Shown piece by piece: positions 54,099 to 63,035 of a DNA stretch of 64,000 nt. Below the pieces are notes generated by a model. That model saw nothing but the letters and a program-made list of their open reading frames with translations. It had not been told where the DNA came from and did no database searches. The translations under genes and the position numbers were made by a program. Source of the stretch: Sclerotiophoma versabilis (Eukaryota; Ascomycota; Dothideomycetes; Pleosporales; Didymellaceae); assembly GCA_012274445.1 (NCBI GenBank), contig JAAROD010000058.1, positions 1,364,001 to 1,428,000 of the forward strand. The letters run 5' to 3'. Numbering within the stretch: the stretch's first letter is position 1; every line of letters starts with the position of its first letter.

Positions 54099-54917
54099 TC
54101 ATCTGAAGGTCGCCCACAGTCTTGCTATCCAGAGGCTGATCACCAACTCCCTCCACATGCTGTCCAGGTCCTCGCTCAAACGCACCGTCGGCACGACACC
54201 TCCTGGGAGTAGCTGCAGGCCTTCAGTCGCTAACAGCCTACCGTTTGTATCCCTCCACTCAAAAGGCTCTGTGAGGCCGTCTCTCTCCACTACACCACTT
54301 TTTGATTTGCCTTTCCCAAACAAACCACCACCAGCATTGATTTTTTTACACGTCAAGATCTCCCTGGGCGCGGAGGCGGGCCCCAGGATCTGTCTAATGT
54401 GCCAAGTCTTCCACCCAAAAGCCAACTGTAAAGCGCTACCGTAACAGTTCGGCTTCTTGCCGACCATATAGTATTCGTTCTCGCGGAACGGAGGATCTGA
54501 AATCTCGTATATGGTTTGGGAGCGGTCGAAGTGTATAGGTAGTTCGTGAGCGAGCGGGATCTCAGCGGCGCGGAGACGTCGTATCCTTAAAGGGGAGTTG
54601 AAAGAGTCAAGAGGCGACGAGAGCTGATATGCTGGGCCATTGGGCGTGTGTATGAATGTACTGTAGAGGAGAAATTCTGTGTTCTTTGGGTCTATGGTAT
54701 CGTATCCAGGCAGTTCGTCTGCAGCAGGCGGTGGTGCGGCTTCAACGCGTGGTGGTGCAGTTGGTGTTGCGACTGGTGGTGGCCCCGGGGGTGGCGCATA
54801 CCCGCTTGCTTCGGCATATGTAGGTATTGGAGCGTCCTCAGCTTCTGGGAGGGATGTTCGTTGCTGCGCATGGGGCCTGTGTGTCGTCCCTTCGTAGGGC
54901 GCTGTCTTGCTAGACAT
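54099..54917 (-). CDS. hypothetical proline-rich protein
   Basis: A 272-residue single-exon frame. The first 80 residues are Pro/Ala-rich (IPTYAEASGYAPPPGPPPVA) and contain DELPGYDTIDP, a PxY-type motif that could bind WW domains or adaptors. The rest looks folded: LLYSTFIHTPNGPAYQLSS, LRIRRLRAAEIPLAHELPIH, then WKTWHIRQILG. A Gly/Lys-rich loop (about 210-222) and a C-terminus ending LWIARLWATFR follow. I do not recognise the family by name; the pattern suggests a conserved fungal protein. No membrane segment or signal peptide is clear. Confidence 0.55.
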   Translation of the reverse strand: MSSKTAPYEGTTHRPHAQQRTSLPEAEDAPIPTYAEASGYAPPPGPPPVATPTAPPRVEAAPPPAADELPGYDTIDPKNTEFLLYSTFIHTPNGPAYQLSSPLDSFNSPLRIRRLRAAEIPLAHELPIHFDRSQTIYEISDPPFRENEYYMVGKKPNCYGSALQLAFGWKTWHIRQILGPASAPREILTCKKINAGGGLFGKGKSKSGVVERDGLTEPFEWRDTNGRLLATEGLQLLPGGVVPTVRLSEDLDSMWRELVISLWIARLWATFR

Positions 54918-55222
54918 GTCGCTGAGTATGATTGTACGAGCTCGAGGCGTGTCATGTATAAATCAGTTGTGGTGTCGCGCGTAATATTTGGTTTGCGGTG
55001 GTGACGTATGCCGGAGCTTGGAATGCTCAAAACGTGGGGTGAACGACGCGCCAAGATGTGGCGATGCTCTCTCCATCCAATTCATCCGATTTGATGAATT
55101 CCAAAATTCCAAAACAACAAATGCAGCCCCAACATTCCTGAAGAAGCTTTCAGAAGATAAAACATAAACTTGACAAAACATGTCCTCGGCTTACAATAGT
55201 AGACAAGCCATAGTCAGAGGGT
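54918..55222. other. intergenic region
   Basis: 305 nt between two minus-strand genes. No gene is seen; it contains the hypothetical gene's promoter. Confidence 0.5.
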
Positions 55223-56854
55223 CTATGTCAACGTCGTCGGCGCCAGCAAGCACACATCATGCGCCTCCGGACTTTTCACATACCAACCTTCATTAACTAA
55301 AGTCGCCTCCTTGTCCCTCCAATCGTCGATTTTCTCTGCGGACTTGAAGTCGAGATCAGCGAGTTTGGAAGTAATCTCGCCGCCGTTAATAGGCACAACC
55401 ACAAACAAGGAGCAATCCCGTAAAGTCATGGCAAGGCGAAGGTCGTATACAAAGTTGAAGTCTTCACGTGGGCGTGCGTAGCGCTGCAATATACCCTCTG
55501 AATCCAGGGTAGCTTGAAGCTTCCTGAGATGGAGTAGCAACGTCCGGCCGTCACCGGTGGTGAAATAGGCGACTACACGGTCGACGAGCACTTCGAGAGC
55601 TACCTCTTGGGGCAAGTAGGCGTTCGTGTCCTTTTTTAGTTGCAGCGACAAGGCGTTCGTAGCCCAGTTTCGTATACAGGCCATATTGTTGTTGTCGATC
55701 GAAGACTCATTACTCAGTCGTAACGGGCAAATGTAGTCGTTAGGTGTGCCTCTTCCTCGTGAAAATTGAAGGGCGCACGTCCGACAACGAATTGCACTTG
55801 ATGGTGCAGCTGGCGACTGTGCTAGCCATTTCGGTTTGATCTCAAATGTGATGTTCTGCCCTGCGATTGTGGACATGTCGGGCAGCAGGATGCCGAATTG
55901 CGCTGCCCCGCTTAGCGGTCGAATAGTTGGGACCAGCTTCTTGAGTGCAGACATCCCTTCTTCAAAGAGTACCACAGGAAGGTGTGCCATAAGATGCTTG
56001 TCCAGATCGATATCCCCGAGGGTTTGACTGGTGCTGGCCGACGTTTTAGGCAAGACAAACAATGGTCGTACATCTGCCATAAAGCCATCGACAATCACTT
56101 CAGATCTCAGACTTTTCGGAAGACCCTTGCTGACTCTGAGTACCTTATTGACGACCATGTGAGATGGTATCGCCGTTGCTGTATTTCCGGAGTTTCTGAC
56201 TGCGACAAACAAGAAGCTACTTGCCTTGCTGACACCCCGATCTGCTTGTATACTGAAGACCGCGTTTGCCGCTCCTTCATTAAGGCTTCGGAAGTGAACG
56301 AGGAATTGGTTCAGACTCCCGTCTTCTCTGCTTATGCAACACAGTGCGCTTGGCACGTCAAGCGACTGAAAGCTCTCTATTTCGTTCTGTGTAAGCTCCA
56401 CTAAAACCGGACCTTGGGCATCAAGATTTGACTGGATGTGTGGCAACAACGAATGCGATGGCTGACGTCCATGGCGGGCAAATCCAGTTGGATGAGGCTT
56501 GTAAGACACACCACCAGCTGGATGCAGTTCGAACTGATGATGGGCGAGAAGGTGAGCGTTCGACAAGCGAGTGTGGAGGATATCTAAATCAGACAGCTGA
56601 GAACCTGATCTCTGCCTAGATGAGGTCGCATATTCATCTAGGTGACCCTGGGAAGATGCAGGGCCTCCAGCCAGATACTCGAGCCGAGCGTTGCTGTTTC
56701 TTGGTGCCTCAACTTTTGCAGGCTGCGGACCAGCCTGCAGCCCGGACGATGGTGGTTCGTGCATGTCGATGCCCGGTTTCGACGGTGACCGCTTGGTTTT
56801 ACGTGGCGATAACAACGTGCGGAACTTGTCGAAGGTCGGTGATGAAAGTGGCAT
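55223..56854 (-). CDS. IPK1: inositol-pentakisphosphate 2-kinase
   Basis: Makes inositol hexakisphosphate (phytate) from inositol pentakisphosphate; needed for mRNA export and phosphate signalling, usually nuclear. Single exon, 543 residues, longer than most because of a disordered N-terminus (about 1-150). Family features: NEGAANAVFSI (nucleotide-binding loop), NKVLRVSKGLPKSL with the ATP-binding lysine, EIKPKWLAQSP, a Cys pair in RCRTCALQF, and RLAMTLRDCSLFVVV. The central ATG at 56854 is the first in frame; a shorter product cannot be ruled out. Confidence 0.88.
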   Translation of the reverse strand: MPLSSPTFDKFRTLLSPRKTKRSPSKPGIDMHEPPSSGLQAGPQPAKVEAPRNSNARLEYLAGGPASSQGHLDEYATSSRQRSGSQLSDLDILHTRLSNAHLLAHHQFELHPAGGVSYKPHPTGFARHGRQPSHSLLPHIQSNLDAQGPVLVELTQNEIESFQSLDVPSALCCISREDGSLNQFLVHFRSLNEGAANAVFSIQADRGVSKASSFLFVAVRNSGNTATAIPSHMVVNKVLRVSKGLPKSLRSEVIVDGFMADVRPLFVLPKTSASTSQTLGDIDLDKHLMAHLPVVLFEEGMSALKKLVPTIRPLSGAAQFGILLPDMSTIAGQNITFEIKPKWLAQSPAAPSSAIRCRTCALQFSRGRGTPNDYICPLRLSNESSIDNNNMACIRNWATNALSLQLKKDTNAYLPQEVALEVLVDRVVAYFTTGDGRTLLLHLRKLQATLDSEGILQRYARPREDFNFVYDLRLAMTLRDCSLFVVVPINGGEITSKLADLDFKSAEKIDDWRDKEATLVNEGWYVKSPEAHDVCLLAPTTLT

Positions 56855-57474
56855 AGCTGGCGATGATTGCTTTGATATATAGCTTCAGGCATGAGCGTTC
56901 CTCTGCCCTCAGCTGATAAGCTGTCGGTAGTCGCAAACTTCGAATACGGCAGCAACGAAGATCGTAAACTGACGTTTTGGGCGTACAATGTGTAAATCCT
57001 GGATCTGAACGCCCTTTTCTATTTCGATGCGTATTATTTTTGGCCCAAATCTTGGTTCTCTGATAACTCTTGCTGTTTGTGTCCAATGCTGTGTGGTGCT
57101 GACCTGGTTGCAACGATGACGTCTGTTAGCCAAACAAGAAGCTGTGGTCTTTACAGCGCCTCCGTTTGCACTGCCAAATCTGATATACGAAGAAAATAGG
57201 TACGAGGAGTTGTCCGTCCATGTTGTGACCTGTGCCGTTTCCGAGCTGATTTTCGTGGCGCGCTTCCGTCGTGAGTTCCACGGTTCGCTCGTCCGGTAGC
57301 GGTGGACCCTGACGTAAGCACTAGTAGCCAATCAACGCGTCGAGCCTTCCATCTTTCACTGACGCGACTGCTCGTCTGCATCATACATCACTTTGTTTTC
57401 TGAGCAAGCCCCAGAGCTTAGTTCCTACCTTCAACATTCCACAATTGACCTTTTTCGAGCTACTACTCTTCACA
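56855..57474. other. divergent promoter region
   Basis: 620 nt between IPK1 and the DUF952 gene. No gene is supported; open frames are short. Confidence 0.5.
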
Positions 57475-57873
57475 ATGCCCGCGCCATCGCCCCTCCCGAA
57501 TTACCTCTACAAGATCCTGCCGTCCGCCCCACCATCACCCCTCCTAGACCGCCTACCGCTTTCAGACCTTGACCGCAAAGATGGTTTCATCCATCTGTCC
57601 ACCTCCGAACAAGTACCTGGCACAGCAGACAGGTTCTTCGGTGACTTCACGGAGCTGTGGCTGCTAAAGATCAAGTACAGCGTGCTGGAAGCAGGCACAG
57701 ATGGAGACGGTAGCGTCAATGCGGACAACAAGGCGAGGATCCAGTGGGATGAAGTAGGACATGGTGCTTTCGCTCATTTCTACGGAGGTGACCTGGGGAA
57801 GGGTAATGTGCAGGAGGCGATCAAGGTTGAGAAGAAGGGAACCTGGGCAGACAGTCTGAAGCTTGAGTGGTGA
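57475..57873 (+). CDS. DUF952 family protein
   Basis: A 132-residue single-exon protein of the DUF952 family, found in bacteria and fungi; function not established. Matches to the family: LYKILPS near the start, DGFIHLSTSEQVPGTADRFF (about 37-56), LWLLKIKYSVLEAG, then HFYGGDLGKGNVQEAIKV. The length is normal. No signal or membrane segment is seen. The ATG lies in CACAATGCCC. The neighbouring downstream gene is a broken HET gene, so no functional link is suggested. Confidence 0.85.
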   Translation: MPAPSPLPNYLYKILPSAPPSPLLDRLPLSDLDRKDGFIHLSTSEQVPGTADRFFGDFTELWLLKIKYSVLEAGTDGDGSVNADNKARIQWDEVGHGAFAHFYGGDLGKGNVQEAIKVEKKGTWADSLKLEW

Positions 57874-58442
57874 ATTCTCAGCAAGAACCCGCGTCCAGAG
57901 CAATTATGTCCAACCTCAGGCGACGTTTTCCAAGGAGATCTTGCAGTGAATTCGGCGGTTTGTCCAGATATCCTGCGAAGGCATTAGGCTGTGCCAACTT
58001 AATCGCCAGGCTTCACACAGGAGGGTCTTCAGCATAATGATATTCCCTAGCTTTTAGCAGTGCAGCATTGATAACTTGACATCTCAGATACCGGGGACTA
58101 CTCATACACATACGTGCACGACTACAACGCCACATAGTGCGTTGGGTCGCTTAAGGACGGGGTGCTTCGCTCAGCCTTGCTTGCTTACTTCGTTGCCACC
58201 AACCTGCAGTAGAAACACGACATACTTCTCTGATTCATCGTATCGTGCGGTATCCAAGTTGCTGATTTCTAATATTACCGGTCCGCAATCTGTGGAGACA
58301 TTGTTCATTCAGTACCATCAACGTCTACTAGTAAAGACGGCCACCGGCACACAATTCAAGACGAGATTCCATTCACAAGGCACCTGTACTCTGGGATGTG
58401 TTTAGTCGCACCAAGTGGATCGCAACGCCAAGAACAGACATC
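57874..58442. other. intergenic region
   Basis: 569 nt between the DUF952 gene and the HET relic. No gene is supported. Confidence 0.5.
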
Positions 58443-59616
58443 ATGGGGTCGAACCTGTGTCCGAATTGCTCGGCCATGTTTCAATCGAGCATCAACGGCG
58501 TGCTATTTGACCCCCAGACGATGAACGACTTTTCGCCTAAAACCTGTTCAGTTTGCGCGATCATCGAGTTTGACTGTTCGGTACATTCTTGCGACCCTGT
58601 CAAGATTGAATATATACTCAGGGCCAAGGTTACAGGCGGGCGCGACTTCAAATTGAGTTCCTATTCCTGCACTGGATTTAGTAATTTTATTGACCTGGAT
58701 ATGCTGCCAGTAGACGGTAAGTCACTTATCAAAACTATTTGCAATAACTGACTATCCGTGCTTACTCAGCAGTCATCGAACCTCCACACTGGACCAGGGC
58801 CTTGCCATCTAATACTCTGGCTGAAGAGTCCATTGCTTTTCTGAAAGAGCAGTTGCACGACTGTTTATCGGAGCAGTCTCTATGCCAAGGTCACACTGGT
58901 ACGTCTCCAACCGCAGAGCATGGGTTATGCAGGAGCGCTTTCTCTCAAGGCGGATAATCCATTTCACAACTGCAGGGCCTTATTGGGAATGCATGGGCGC
59001 AGTGGCGAACGAGACGTATCAGACTAAACTGCGGCAAAGATGTTTTGATTTCGAGGAAGCCTCTTGGCTCAAATACGACTTATGCACGCTAGAAGCTGGA
59101 ACTCTGATTAGACCCGAAGATCGAAGATACAACAACCGTCATAGAAGGTGCAATGTTCTTAGAGAAGTAGCAAAAGTCACGAAGATGGGTGAGGACGTAT
59201 CCCCGTCTGCTCAGACCGCACAGGCATCTTTGACGCTGCGAGGGAGACTTGTACACCCCAAAATATCCGTGAAGGATTATGTTTGGCTCGATTGTTTACC
59301 TGCGACTATAACATGTGAGAACGGAGAGTTCCAAACCGATGGCAATTTCTTTGTCTTTGATAAGTTGCCGCTCTTTCCATGGGAGGACGAGCTGACATTC
59401 ATTGCTCTTATGAGATGTCACTGTACGAACTACGGCGTCTATCACGCCGAGACCGAAGAGCCAAAGCCGACGATGGCGGCACTTATGTTGCGCCAACTCC
59501 CAACCACACCTCCGACCTACAGTCGTGTTGGTGTTTTGCGCCTCGACGGCCGCGAGATCTGCGAATTCTACGACAAGAACCAGTCCGCAGACGCTGAAGA
59601 GCTTGTCTTGGTGTAG
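58443..59616 (+). pseudogene. HET-domain gene with its core deleted
   Basis: HET genes act in heterokaryon incompatibility. The first exon (58443-58716) encodes an N-terminus with CPNC and CSVC pairs. A 53- to 56-nt intron follows (NAGNAG acceptor CAGCAG near 58767-58772). Exon 2 reads through FLKEQLHDCLSEQSLC, which fits the region before a HET domain. The sequence then jumps directly to RRAWVMQERFLSRRIIHF and YWEC, which in intact HET genes lie at the end of the domain. The core (LPTRLIDV to the middle SLCI-type block) is missing, and the two halves are in different frames. I therefore read this as an internal deletion with frameshift. The downstream 244-residue frame (58882-59616) remains open. 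Confidence 0.75.
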
Positions 59617-60356
59617 GGCAGCACCATCCGACCGAGAAAGTCGTCTACTCTGGGGACCATGGACAATCGATGAGCCATGTCAACATGTATCCGCACGAAA
59701 AGGATTTATATCGAATGGGTACAATAACCCTTCAAAGAGTGCGATCCACAATCTGATGCGTCCGCAAGTAGGCACTAATGACACAGAAGATAGAGATGGA
59801 TACCAAAGAAAAACCTCACACCACCTATCACAGCAAACCTCTCATAGCCATACTACGTGGAGTTCCAAGAAAGAAACTGCGTCTAGTTATGATACAAAAG
59901 GATGAGACTGAAATAACGAGCACCTCGAGGCTGAGAAGAAAAGAAGCAGGTTTGAAATAAATAAATAAATAAAAAAATAAAAGGAAAAAGAAAAAAGCTG
60001 TCCTTGGTCCTCTTACAGCATCATCAAAACGCAAGTGTTTCTACTCTATCGGATGCAACGCCCTTCACAGGCAGATTGTGCATTCCTATCCAACACCGAA
60101 CCATCTCAGCTCTCAACCATGTCTGGATCACGACATGGAACGTAGATACGCGAAGCACACAACACACAGTCAGAGCCCGTCGCGAGCAGCAAATTGGATT
60201 CAGAGTGTAATTTCAGTCATTACTCGTAGCAACGCGGTGATGGTATGTAAGACTGCCAGCACATAAGAACCGCCCAATGCAACGAACGCCATGCAATGCA
60301 ACATGCTGAAATGCAAGACAGGTGGAAATGCTCACAAGGCGTCTTTATAGTGATGC
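59617..60356. other. convergent 3' region with AAAT microsatellite
   Basis: 740 nt between the HET relic and haspin. It holds an AT-rich repeat near 59955-59996. No gene is seen. Confidence 0.55.
59957..59981. repeat. (AAAT)n microsatellite
   Basis: About four units of AAAT-type repeat followed by an A-rich tract (A6 TAAAAGG). Confidence 0.8.
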
Positions 60357-62354
60357 TTAACCGCTGACGTCGGAAACTCTCAACCACTTCTCCTCTACAG
60401 CTAGAATGACTAGTTCTTTTACGCTCCCTAGACTCCCCTCTTGACCTAGGGCTACAGGACAGAGCAGCTCGCTGACTCTTTGTAAGACTTTGTGCAGCTT
60501 GACAGCCTTCTTCTTTACCCTCAGCGCTGCACCAGGCACACTTGCATCCTCACCCAACTCAACATTTTCCATGATGTCATTGGTAGAAAAGTGCTCCGGC
60601 TCGTATCCCTTGAGATGGTTCAGCAGCTTATGCAGAAGGAAGTGTATCCACACCAGGTTCGTCTTGGGGTGGAACTGCCTCCAGACATTTGTGTCCTTTT
60701 CCGCACATAACCACGGCTTTTGCGGGGTCTCAGGAACCTCGCCGAAGCGAATGTGCGTGTTCTTCTTTGGTGAACGACGGGGTGTAGCAGGTGCCTCAAG
60801 TTCAGGGGAGGGCTCGCATTGAAGTGGGTTGTTGAATAGAGCGGCGCCGCGCATGTAGCGGTAGATCTCGTATTGGTATTCTTCTGATGCGTCGCCTTCA
60901 AAGAGGGCGTTGTCTTTGTTCAGGTCCAAGTAGGCGACTTCATGTCCTGTGAAGACAGAGTTCGATAGTGATGTATTGCCGAGTGCTGAAGGAGAGGAGG
61001 TGGGTGTTCGTTGATGGGCAACGATGTCTGCGCGAGACAGTGTGTAGTCGATGACCGTCGTTTCGAGGCCTGTGAATCTAAATCGACGCCGTAGAGGGTC
61101 CTTGATCGCCGGATGCATAACACTGCTCTTGGACCGTGAAGAACGGACGCAGATGTTGCCCATGTGCAGATCGCGGTGTTCAAACTGACACGCTTCTTCA
61201 GCTTTTGCAATGCTCAAGCAAACATCCCAGAAGACATCCCAAGCTTCCCAGATTGTCCCGAGACCTTCAGACTCCATGAGCTTTTCGCAGTCCATGCCAG
61301 CGTCTTGCATCTCTACGACAGCCCAAAGCTGAGTATCCTCGTAACTGGCCTTCTTACTTGGGTCTGGGAAGCAGCTTTTCTTGCCACGTGGTCGCTCTTT
61401 GTTCCAAGCTTTCCATGCGTTGCTGAAGGATGACGAGGGCCGCCCCTGCAGTACGGTAAGATCGCGGAAGTTGGTGAAGCCAGGAATGTAGTTTAAATTC
61501 TGTAGGAGCTTGACCTCTGACAGAACGTCAGCGACATGTGACTTGTAGTAGTTCTTCTCTTCTCTTTCTTCCAGCTCCTTTGCCATCTGGCTCTCACGAT
61601 CTCTGACTGCGCGCTCCGTTGTCTGGCACGGCAGTGGTGCTCCTGGAGGAGTTTTCAATGCGACGACCTTGAGCACCGACTCCTCTTGGAGACCAGTTGT
61701 CGCTGATACAGCTGACAGGCGGTAGACCTCAGAGAAGGACGCCTCTGCAATCTTCGTGATTTCAAAGAGCGGTTCCAGCTCTGACGACCATTGTTCAAAT
61801 GTTGTGATCCTCCTCGTGTCGCTGTATGGCAGTAGCGGCGCAACATACTGCGTATAGATATCGTCCCGTTCCGGAGTGGGCTCCGAGGTAGGCAGTTGTG
61901 TCTTCTTCTTCGACGTGGTAGGTTTTGACCTCCTCTTCTTCGGTCTTGCGATTGGCGTCCGCGGAGAGGTGGTCGGTGCTGGCGCGGGCTCTTTTGGCCG
62001 AGCTACTTCCTTTGTTCCTGCTTTTTGTGGTTCCCTGGCCACTTCGGTCTTCTTGGAGACTGTGTTTGCATCGCGGTCTTCGAGCACCTTCCTTGGCCTG
62101 CCTTTGGCCTTCTTCTCTACAGCATCCTCGTTGTCTATCGCCAGTCCGCCCAGTTGTGCCTCCAGCGCTGCCAGTTCATCCTGTATCCTTTGTTCGGTCG
62201 TCTTTGCTGTCCGTCTTGGTTCTTTCTGTACGTCGTCTGCGTCATTCTTTGCCTTTGTAAAAAGCGTGTCTTTTTCGGGCGACAGAAACTTCGTGTAGCT
62301 TGCGGAATCGGGCCGTGCGGAAGCCTTCTTGCCGTACACAATCTTTGGAGGCAT
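60357..62354 (-). CDS. haspin-like kinase
   Basis: Atypical serine/threonine kinase that phosphorylates histone H3 Thr3 in mitosis and helps recruit the chromosomal passenger complex. Single exon of 665 residues from the ATG at 62354 (MPPKIVYGKK). A further in-frame ATG at 62492 would add 46 residues without clear function. The N-terminus (1-200) is Lys/Arg/Pro-rich, including GRPRKVLED (an AT-hook-like patch) and RPKKRRSK. Kinase parts: KIAEASFSEVYRL (glycine loop), VLKVVAL (lysine), EVKLLQNLNYIPGF, FEHRDLHMGN (catalytic loop, near 391), and VIDYTLSR (haspin DYT in place of DFG, near 435). Most haspins have HWGN at the loop; here it is HMGN. The C-terminal lobe (about 590-640) is typical. 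Confidence 0.88.
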   Translation of the reverse strand: MPPKIVYGKKASARPDSASYTKFLSPEKDTLFTKAKNDADDVQKEPRRTAKTTEQRIQDELAALEAQLGGLAIDNEDAVEKKAKGRPRKVLEDRDANTVSKKTEVAREPQKAGTKEVARPKEPAPAPTTSPRTPIARPKKRRSKPTTSKKKTQLPTSEPTPERDDIYTQYVAPLLPYSDTRRITTFEQWSSELEPLFEITKIAEASFSEVYRLSAVSATTGLQEESVLKVVALKTPPGAPLPCQTTERAVRDRESQMAKELEEREEKNYYKSHVADVLSEVKLLQNLNYIPGFTNFRDLTVLQGRPSSSFSNAWKAWNKERPRGKKSCFPDPSKKASYEDTQLWAVVEMQDAGMDCEKLMESEGLGTIWEAWDVFWDVCLSIAKAEEACQFEHRDLHMGNICVRSSRSKSSVMHPAIKDPLRRRFRFTGLETTVIDYTLSRADIVAHQRTPTSSPSALGNTSLSNSVFTGHEVAYLDLNKDNALFEGDASEEYQYEIYRYMRGAALFNNPLQCEPSPELEAPATPRRSPKKNTHIRFGEVPETPQKPWLCAEKDTNVWRQFHPKTNLVWIHFLLHKLLNHLKGYEPEHFSTNDIMENVELGEDASVPGAALRVKKKAVKLHKVLQRVSELLCPVALGQEGSLGSVKELVILAVEEKWLRVSDVSG

Positions 62355-62626
62355 GGCGACGGTATGAGCGAATGTCTTGAAGTCTGCTGAACCTGGGCAA
62401 TAGTTCGTGGCTTGCACCAGGGTCTGTTTGAGCAATGCCGTTTCAGGGATGCTAGCCGAGATTGGCCCAGCAACCACCATGAACGTAGCCAACAGCGCAT
62501 GACGTCGTTACAGACGCACTTACCATCAACGTTGCGCTATGCGTAGAGCTCGCCATAACTTGTCATTGATAGTATAGGTTCAACAACAATCAACAAACGT
62601 TCCATTATTATGGGCGCTAATCTGAC

Positions 62627-62938
62627 ATGGTATCTCGTCCAACATGCCTCCGTCGAGTCTCTTCACTGGGCCTTCATCTCCCCGATTTACACCGGCTCAC
62701 GCCCAGCTATGCGTACTATACAAAAACCAAACAAGTAGATAGTTTTGAGAATGTGAGCCTCCGTCTCATTACGGCGCGCCATCTTCAACCCTCCGACACC
62801 GAATTTGTCGCATCAGAGGCAGCTGACCTCGTCCTGACTGGCCTGAGTGCAGTGCCGAACAACATCCGCGTTACAGTACTTTCCACCAGAAGAGTGCTCG
62901 GTGGTCGACGACAACAAGTCGAAGTGGATGTGGATTAG
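62627..62938 (+). CDS. small hypothetical open frame
   Basis: A 103-residue open frame with no recognisable domain. The C-terminal half (SLRLITARHLQPSDTEFVAS, then NIRVTVLSTRR) looks somewhat protein-like. An ATG at 62610 in another frame gives a different 42-residue peptide (starting MGANLTWYLVQHASVES), so the true frame or exon structure is uncertain. It lies in the short gap between haspin and the terminal RhoGEF gene. Treat as tentative. Confidence 0.25.
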   Translation: MVSRPTCLRRVSSLGLHLPDLHRLTPSYAYYTKTKQVDSFENVSLRLITARHLQPSDTEFVASEAADLVLTGLSAVPNNIRVTVLSTRRVLGGRRQQVEVDVD

Positions 62939-63035
62939 GTTTAGATGCGGGTCGATAATCACTCCGTGTGTGGCTCATGATGAGGAACAGATATGGCGCC
63001 TGGACCAGCGACCGTAGCTGTTGTTCCGGAGGCTT

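Noticed and set aside
58441..58460. GGTTCGACCCC on the minus strand as a possible tRNA B box
   Set aside because: The flanking bases cannot form a T stem and no acceptor or anticodon arm is present.
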